Made by a program: the position numbers and the translations under genes. The notes beneath the pieces are model-generated. The model was given only the letters and a program-made list of their open reading frames with translations. It did not search any database and had not been told where the DNA came from. A DNA stretch of 36,335 bases from Oscillospiraceae bacterium. GTDB taxonomy: Bacteria; Bacillota_A; Clostridia; Oscillospirales; CAG-272. This document shows positions 32,456-36,335 of the stretch, one piece after another (position 1 is the stretch's first letter; each line of letters opens with the position of its first letter). The DNA lies in NCBI GenBank assembly GCA_015063445.1, contig SVUD01000018.1, positions 1 to 36,335 of the forward strand. The letters are read 5' to 3'.

Positions 32456-34120
32456 ATGGAAGAGCTTAGAAGTAATTTTATACACGATATAATAGATGCT
32501 GATATTGCTGAGAATCCCGAGCTTAAGATTCATACAAGATTTCCGCCGGAGCCTAACGGATATCTTCATATAGGATCGGCAAAGGCTATATGGATAAACG
32601 CTATGACGGCGAAAAAATACGGAGGTCTTTTTAATCTTCGTTATGACGATACCAATCCCGCAAAAGAGGATAACGAGTACGTTGAGAGCATTTACGAGGA
32701 CCTAAAGTGGCTTGGATGCGAGCCTACGGGCGGTGTATTCTACGGCTCTGATTATTTTGATAAGTGCTATGAGTATGCTGTAAAGCTTATAAAAGACGGA
32801 AAGGCATACGTATGTGATCTTTCTGCGGACGAGCTTCGTGAGTACAGAGGAACTCTTACCGCTCCGGGAAAAAACAGCCCATACAGAGACAGAAGCGTAG
32901 AAGAAAATTTAGATCTTTTTGAGAGAATGAAGAACGGTGAGTTTGAGGACGGATCAAAAACTCTCCGCGCAAAGATAGATATGGCATCTCCCAATATGAA
33001 TATGAGAGACCCGGCTATATACAGAATTGCTCATCTTTCTCATCACCGTCAGGGCGATAAGTGGTGCATTTATCCTCTTTACGACTATGCTCATCCTATC
33101 CAAGACGCTATGGAGGGAATTACACACTCGCTCTGCTCAATAGAATTCGAAAACCACAGACCTCTTTACGATTGGGTAATAGAGAATATCGGCATTAACA
33201 ATAATCCCAACCCCAAGCAGAGAGAATTTGCTCGTCTTAACGTAACTCATACGGTTATGTCGAAGCGTTATCTCAGAAAGCTTGTTGAGACGGGACTTGT
33301 TGACGGATGGGACGATCCGAGAATGCCTACGATTTGCGGACTTCGCAGAAGAGGATACACACCGTCAGCTATCTTTGATTTTGTAGCGCGCGCTGGCGTT
33401 GCTAAATCATACAGCATCGTTGATTACGAGCTTCTCGAGCATTGTATCAGAGAGGAGCTTAACGCTACCGCAAATAGAAAAATCGCTATTCTCCATCCCA
33501 TAAAGGTAACGGTTACGAACTATCCCGAGGATAAAGTGGAGTATTTCGAGCTTCCCAACAATCCCACGGTTGAAAATTCCGGAACACGTAAGGTTGCCTT
33601 CACAAGAGAGCTTTATATAGACGCTGACGACTTTGCCGAGGTTCCTCCGCCTAAGTTCTTCAGAATGAAGCCTGACGGTGAGGTTCGTCTTATGGGCGCA
33701 TATATCGTTAAGTGCAATGAGATAATCAAGGACGAGAACGGAAACGTAGTTGAAATACTTTGTACTGCAGACCTTGAAACAGGTAACGGAATGCCCGTTG
33801 ACGGAAGAAAAGTAAAGGGAACTATACATTGGCTTTCAAAGGATCATTCGTCCGATGCAACCGTAATGCTTTATGATTTCCTCTTTGATATTGAAAATAC
33901 AGGCGATATTCCCGAGGATAAGACCTATGACGATTATCTTAACACGTCGTCTGTTATAAAGATTGAGGGATGTAAGGTTGAACCTTCGCTTGCTGAGGCT
34001 GAGCCCTCTGATAAATTCCAGTTCGTCAGATGCGGATATTTCGTTAAGGATACTAAGCACGAAAATACCTTTAACCGCATAGTAGGACTTAAGGATAGCT
34101 TTCCAAAGACAGCAAAATAA
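32456..34120 (+). CDS. glnS: Glutaminyl-tRNA synthetase
   Basis: This class I synthetase joins glutamine to tRNA-Gln. The catalytic core has FPPEPNGYLHIGSAKA (HIGS at 38-41), LRYDDTNPAKE, and YPLYDYAHPIQDAMEGITHS. THTVMSKRYL is the KMSKS-type loop (about 267-271), and the two beta-barrel anticodon-binding domains follow. The PEPNG-YLHIG block and the DDTNP motif distinguish GlnRS from GltX. At 554 residues it is of normal bacterial length. Many Clostridia lack GlnRS and make Gln-tRNA through GatCAB, so the gene is informative about this lineage. It follows the metallo-hydrolase by 4 nt. A strong hairpin lies after the stop. Confidence 0.97.
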   Translation: MEELRSNFIHDIIDADIAENPELKIHTRFPPEPNGYLHIGSAKAIWINAMTAKKYGGLFNLRYDDTNPAKEDNEYVESIYEDLKWLGCEPTGGVFYGSDYFDKCYEYAVKLIKDGKAYVCDLSADELREYRGTLTAPGKNSPYRDRSVEENLDLFERMKNGEFEDGSKTLRAKIDMASPNMNMRDPAIYRIAHLSHHRQGDKWCIYPLYDYAHPIQDAMEGITHSLCSIEFENHRPLYDWVIENIGINNNPNPKQREFARLNVTHTVMSKRYLRKLVETGLVDGWDDPRMPTICGLRRRGYTPSAIFDFVARAGVAKSYSIVDYELLEHCIREELNATANRKIAILHPIKVTVTNYPEDKVEYFELPNNPTVENSGTRKVAFTRELYIDADDFAEVPPPKFFRMKPDGEVRLMGAYIVKCNEIIKDENGNVVEILCTADLETGNGMPVDGRKVKGTIHWLSKDHSSDATVMLYDFLFDIENTGDIPEDKTYDDYLNTSSVIKIEGCKVEPSLAEAEPSDKFQFVRCGYFVKDTKHENTFNRIVGLKDSFPKTAK

Positions 34121-34126
34121 ATAGTG

Positions 34127-34160
34127 TAAACGGGGTGCTCATTTGAGTTGTCCCCGTTTA
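34127..34160 (+). terminator. Hairpin between glnS and comFC (possible weak terminator)
   Basis: TAAACGGGG (34127-34135) pairs perfectly with CCCCGTTTA (34152-34160), and an inner CTC/GAG stem lies within. The following bases are TATATTATA and not a T-run, so it may attenuate or stabilise rather than terminate. The comFC ribosome binding site begins 10 nt later. Confidence 0.5.
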
Positions 34161-34180
34161 TATATTATATAAGGAAGAAA

Positions 34181-34948
34181 ATGAAAGACTTTTTTAAGAA
34201 AATCCTCTTTTATATGACAGTTCCCAAATGCGTTTCGTGCAGAACAAAGCTTGATATAAGCGATAGAGCGTTATGCAAAGAGTGTATGAAGGAATACGAA
34301 AATATTAAAGATAGGAAATGTTCCGTTTGCTTTAAAAGCTTGATAGAGTGCAAATGTCCTAATGAATATCTTGAAAAACACACGGTACACAAGCTTGTGA
34401 AGGTATTCAGGTATAAGCCGTCCGTCGACCCAAACGAAAGGGTTGCCGCAAATGAGCTTATATATAACGTAAAAAGAGTTAAAAGACGTGATCTCATCAA
34501 CCTTGTAAGCGATGAGGTTATAGTATCGATAAAGAATTCTTTAAAATATGAGGATTACGTAATAACAAACGTGCCGAGAAAACGCTCGCGAGTGCTTGAA
34601 TACGGACTCGACCATTCTGAAGAAATAGCAAAAGCAATCGCTAAAAAGCTCGAAATTCAGCACGTTAAGCTTCTCGCTTCAAAGCTAAAAACACCGCAGA
34701 AAAAGGTTCACGGTGAAGAAAGAATTAAAAATGCCGAATTTGAATACTTGAAAAAGCATCCAAGCGTTGAAGGAAAGCGAGTTATTCTTTTTGACGATAT
34801 AGTAACAACCGGCGCCTCTATGGGGGCGTGCGCCATGCTTATAAAAGGTCTCGGCGCAAAAGAGGTTGTCGGCTCGTGTATAGCAATAGCCTTTAAAGAT
34901 AAATATAAGCCATTTGAAAAATCCGATTCCGATTACAATTGGTTTTAA
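34181..34948 (+). CDS. comFC: ComF-family phosphoribosyltransferase-like protein
   Basis: This 255-residue protein has an N-terminal zinc-finger-like region with paired cysteines (CVSC, CKEC, CSVC and CKC within residues 10-60). The C-terminal phosphoribosyltransferase-like domain has the PRPP motif VILFDDIVTTGAS. ComFC is needed for DNA uptake in competent bacteria, but homologues are also kept in species without known competence. The chosen ATG follows AAGGAAG (34171-34177). The longer frame opens at a TTG at 34148 that lies in the hairpin and has no ribosome binding site. No comFA helicase gene is adjacent. Transcription ends at the first of two repeat terminators. Confidence 0.88.
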   Translation: MKDFFKKILFYMTVPKCVSCRTKLDISDRALCKECMKEYENIKDRKCSVCFKSLIECKCPNEYLEKHTVHKLVKVFRYKPSVDPNERVAANELIYNVKRVKRRDLINLVSDEVIVSIKNSLKYEDYVITNVPRKRSRVLEYGLDHSEEIAKAIAKKLEIQHVKLLASKLKTPQKKVHGEERIKNAEFEYLKKHPSVEGKRVILFDDIVTTGASMGACAMLIKGLGAKEVVGSCIAIAFKDKYKPFEKSDSDYNWF

Positions 34949-34953
34949 TGTAA

Positions 34954-35053
34954 ATATTTTAGAAAAAGAAAAGGTGAAGATACTGTAGTTAAACAATATC
35001 ATCACCTTTTTTATTCGGTTATGCCTAAATACCTAAGCCCGAATTAACCGAGC
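34954..35053. repeat. Direct repeat copy 1 (rplA terminator duplicate)
   Basis: This 100-nt block matches 35205-35305 except for one substitution (ctgtag versus ctgcag) and one T fewer in the T-run. It includes an exact copy of the rplA stop codon region (TTAACCGAGC at 35044-35053). It also has a second inverted pair, TCGGTTA (35015-35021) with TAACCGA (35045-35051). It lies directly after comFC. Confidence 0.9.
34969..35015 (+). terminator. Terminator of comFC, within repeat copy 1
   Basis: AAAAGGTGA (34969-34977) pairs with TCACCTTTT (35002-35010), extended inward by GATA/TATC with bulges, and is followed by TTTTTTATT on the plus strand. The A-rich left flank would also let it work on the minus strand. 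It ends the glnS-comFC transcript. Confidence 0.8.
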
Positions 35054-35204
35054 AGAAGAGAAGAGGACGGGCAACGGGATTTAGAGCAGAAATGCTTCAT
35101 CGTGCCCCGAAGCTGTATAAAAATACAGCGAGAGGAAGCGAGGGAGCATAGAATAAAAAATAAAATAAAAGGAAGAAATTCTGCGAATTTCAACCTTAGA
35201 CAAT
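35054..35204. other. 151-bp hairpin-rich spacer between the repeat copies
   Basis: No coding frame is supported here. Three stems follow one another. GGGCA (35069-35073) pairs with TGCCC (35103-35107) around AGCA-GAAA-TGCT (35085-35096), which has a GNRA-type loop. GCTGTAT (35112-35118) pairs with ATACAGC (35123-35129). GAAATTC (35175-35181) pairs with GAATTTC (35185-35191). A purine-rich tract (35130-35180) separates the last two. It may be a small RNA, a mobile-element remnant or duplicated intergenic DNA. Confidence 0.5.
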
Positions 35205-35261
35205 ATATTTTAGAAAAAGAAAAGGTGAAGATACTGCAGTTAAACAATATCATCACCTTTT
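35205..35261 (-). terminator. Rho-independent terminator of rplK-rplA, within repeat copy 2
   Basis: On the minus strand, AAAAGGTGA (from 35261 to 35253) pairs with TCACCTTTT (from 35228 to 35220) and is followed by CTTTTTCTAAAATAT. The tract TTTTCTTTTT forms the U-run. The terminator lies about 35 nt after the rplA stop, so rplJ and rplL are not co-transcribed from here. Confidence 0.8.
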
Positions 35262-35305
35262 TTTATTCGGTTATGCCTAAATACCTAAGCCCGAATTAAC
35301 CGAGC
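35205..35305. repeat. Direct repeat copy 2 (native rplA 3' end and terminator)
   Basis: This is the 101-nt partner of 34954-35053. Its last 10 nt (35296-35305) are the stop codon, the last codon and part of the leucine codon of rplA. It is therefore probably the original copy, and copy 1 is the duplicate. Confidence 0.9.
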
Positions 35306-35991
35306 TTGGTGTAGTTTACCTTAACACCGGGGCCCATTGTAGTAGCTACAACGCAGCTCTTGATGTACTGACCCTTAGCAGCAGCAGGCTTAGCCTTGAT
35401 AACTGCGCCAAGAAGAGTATTGAAGTTTTCGGTAAGCTTTTCAGCTCCGAAGGAAGCCTTACCGATGGGGCAGTGAATGATGTTAGTCTTATCAAGACGG
35501 TACTCAATCTTACCTGCCTTAGCTTCGGTAACTGCCTTAGCAACGTCGGGAGTAACGGTTCCTGCCTTGGGGTTAGGCATAAGTCCCTTAGGACCAAGTA
35601 CCTTACCAAGACGTCCGATAACGCCCATCATATCGGGAGAAGCGATAACAACGTCGAACTCGAACCAGTTCTCGGTTGTGATCTTCTGAACCATATCCTC
35701 AGCTCCAACGTAGTCAGCGCCTGCAGCCTTAGCAGCATCAGCCTTATCGCCACGAGCGAAAACGAGAGTTCTAACAGTCTTACCGGTACCGTTGGGAAGA
35801 ACGATAGCGCCTCTTACCTGCTGGTCAGCGTGACGGGAGTCAACGCCGAGACGAATATGAATTTCAACGGTTTCATCAAACTTTGCCTTTGCGGTCTGGC
35901 AAACGAGGCTGAGAGCCTCATCAGTGTCATACATTTTGGACTTGTCGAAAAGCTCGACAGAAGCCTTATACTTTTTACCCATTTTAGCCAT
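35296..35991 (-). CDS. rplA: 50S ribosomal protein L1
   Basis: L1 forms the mobile L1 stalk of the ribosome and in many bacteria represses its own operon. The sequence is canonical, with [19 protein letters not shown] near the start, [33 protein letters not shown], and the C-terminal [26 protein letters not shown] (plus-strand 36001-36005) lies 9 nt before the ATG at 35991, while the ATG at 35997 would be only 3 nt away, so 35991 is chosen (231 residues). Codon use is strongly biased, as in other highly expressed genes. It follows rplK and is followed by a terminator, not by rplJ-rplL. Confidence 0.97.
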   Translation of the reverse strand: MAKMGKKYKASVELFDKSKMYDTDEALSLVCQTAKAKFDETVEIHIRLGVDSRHADQQVRGAIVLPNGTGKTVRTLVFARGDKADAAKAAGADYVGAEDMVQKITTENWFEFDVVIASPDMMGVIGRLGKVLGPKGLMPNPKAGTVTPDVAKAVTEAKAGKIEYRLDKTNIIHCPIGKASFGAEKLTENFNTLLGAVIKAKPAAAKGQYIKSCVVATTMGPGVKVNYTKLG

Positions 35992-36007
35992 TTTCATTTA
36001 CCTCCAA

Positions 36008-36335
36008 TTACTCTTCAACAGTAATACCCATGCTGCGCGCAGTACCTGCGATCATGCTCATAGCAGCCTCGATAGAAGCAGCGTTGAGGTCGGGCATTTT
36101 TGTTTCTGCGATTTTTCTAACCTGATCCTTGGTGAGCTTAGCAACCTTAGTCTTGTTAGGAGTAGCGGATGCTGTCTCGATTCCGCAAGCCTTCTTGATA
36201 AGAACGGGAGCGGGAGGAGTCTTAGTAATGAAAGTGAACGAACGGTCTGCGTAAACGGTGATGATAACGGGGATGATAAGTCCGATATCATTCTTGGTTC
36301 TGTCGTTGAATTCCTTAGTGAAAGCGGGAATTGCA
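36008..36335 (-). CDS. rplK: 50S ribosomal protein L11, C-terminal part (cut by window edge)
   Basis: About 108 C-terminal codons of L11 are visible on the minus strand, ending in a TAA at 36008-36010. The stretch [20 protein letters not shown], then [25 protein letters not shown] and the end [15 protein letters not shown] are canonical for the L11 C-terminal RNA-binding domain, which binds the GTPase-associated centre of 23S rRNA. The N-terminal domain and promoter lie outside the window. rplA follows, with 16 nt between the L11 stop and the chosen L1 start. Codon use is strongly biased. Confidence 0.96.
   Translation of the reverse strand, partial: AIPAFTKEFNDRTKNDIGLIIPVIITVYADRSFTFITKTPPAPVLIKKACGIETASATPNKTKVAKLTKDQVRKIAETKMPDLNAASIEAAMSMIAGTARSMGITVEE

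Noticed and set aside
34148..34180. TTG start for comFC and ATG at 35997 for rplA
   Set aside because: The TTG lies in a hairpin without a ribosome binding site, while 34181 follows AAGGAAG. For rplA, the ATG at 35997 is only 3 nt from GGAGG, while 35991 is at 9 nt.
1..36335. tRNA, rRNA, CRISPR array, insertion sequence, prophage or toxin-antitoxin system
   Set aside because: All gaps longer than about 90 nt were read on both strands. No cloverleaf, regularly spaced repeat array, transposase frame or terminal inverted repeat was found apart from the 100-bp terminator repeat.

Overview
The window looks like chromosomal DNA from an anaerobic, endospore-forming member of class Clostridia, probably an uncultured or gut-type lineage. 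The evidence is the linked sporulation pair yabP-yabQ after hup-rqcP, a SpoVB-type flippase, HemZ, the GlgC/GlgD pair characteristic of clostridial glycogen operons, a DUF3343 protein beside a cysteine desulfurase, and AT-rich intergenic DNA with near-consensus sigma-A promoters and AAGGAG/GGAGG ribosome binding sites. No tRNA, rRNA, CRISPR array, transposase or phage gene was seen. Most of the window is ordinary housekeeping sequence; the unusual signals are mainly in non-coding DNA and in single residues of otherwise familiar enzymes.

Layout: (1) 1-359, the 5' part of gltX on the minus strand. (2) 569-3415, a two-gene plus-strand unit of an orphan sensor histidine kinase and a Y-family DNA polymerase, closed by a bidirectional terminator. 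(3) 3416-6503, a minus-strand operon of a Crp/Fnr-type regulator followed by an ABC importer (lipoprotein, permease, ATPase), with a consensus promoter and a palindromic operator. (4) 6593-16150, plus-strand housekeeping genes: a diadenylate cyclase with an extra C-terminal membrane helix, a COG2509-like flavoprotein, a structured leader, then recJ-relA-dtd-hemZ and a terminator. (5) 16160-19388, a SpoVB-like flippase, hup-rqcP with a promoter and terminator, then yabP-yabQ. (6) 19405-30187, the glycogen operon glgB-glgC-glgD-glgA-glgP, a GH13 glycosidase and a divergent shikimate-kinase-like protein. (7) 30224-31622, a minus-strand DUF3343 protein plus cysteine desulfurase. (8) 31756-34948, a metallo-beta-lactamase-fold hydrolase, glnS and comFC on the plus strand. 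(9) 34954-35305, a roughly 100-bp direct repeat carrying terminators, with a hairpin-rich 151-bp spacer. (10) 35296-36335, rplA and the 3' part of rplK on the minus strand.

How the genes work together: the glycogen block holds every step of a storage cycle (ADP-glucose formation, chain elongation, branching, phosphorolysis and a likely alpha-glucan hydrolase). In clostridial spore formers such storage is often tied to sporulation, and here it follows yabP-yabQ. Two nucleotide second-messenger systems lie close together: c-di-AMP synthesis (cdaA) and (p)ppGpp synthesis/hydrolysis (relA). Having both gltX and glnS suggests Gln-tRNA is charged directly.

The best candidates for a second look are the switch-like RNA leader before recJ, the duplicated rplA terminator with its structured spacer, the CdaA C-terminal membrane extension with no cdaR next to it, the shikimate-kinase-like protein with altered substrate-site residues, and the autoregulated Crp/Fnr-ABC locus.
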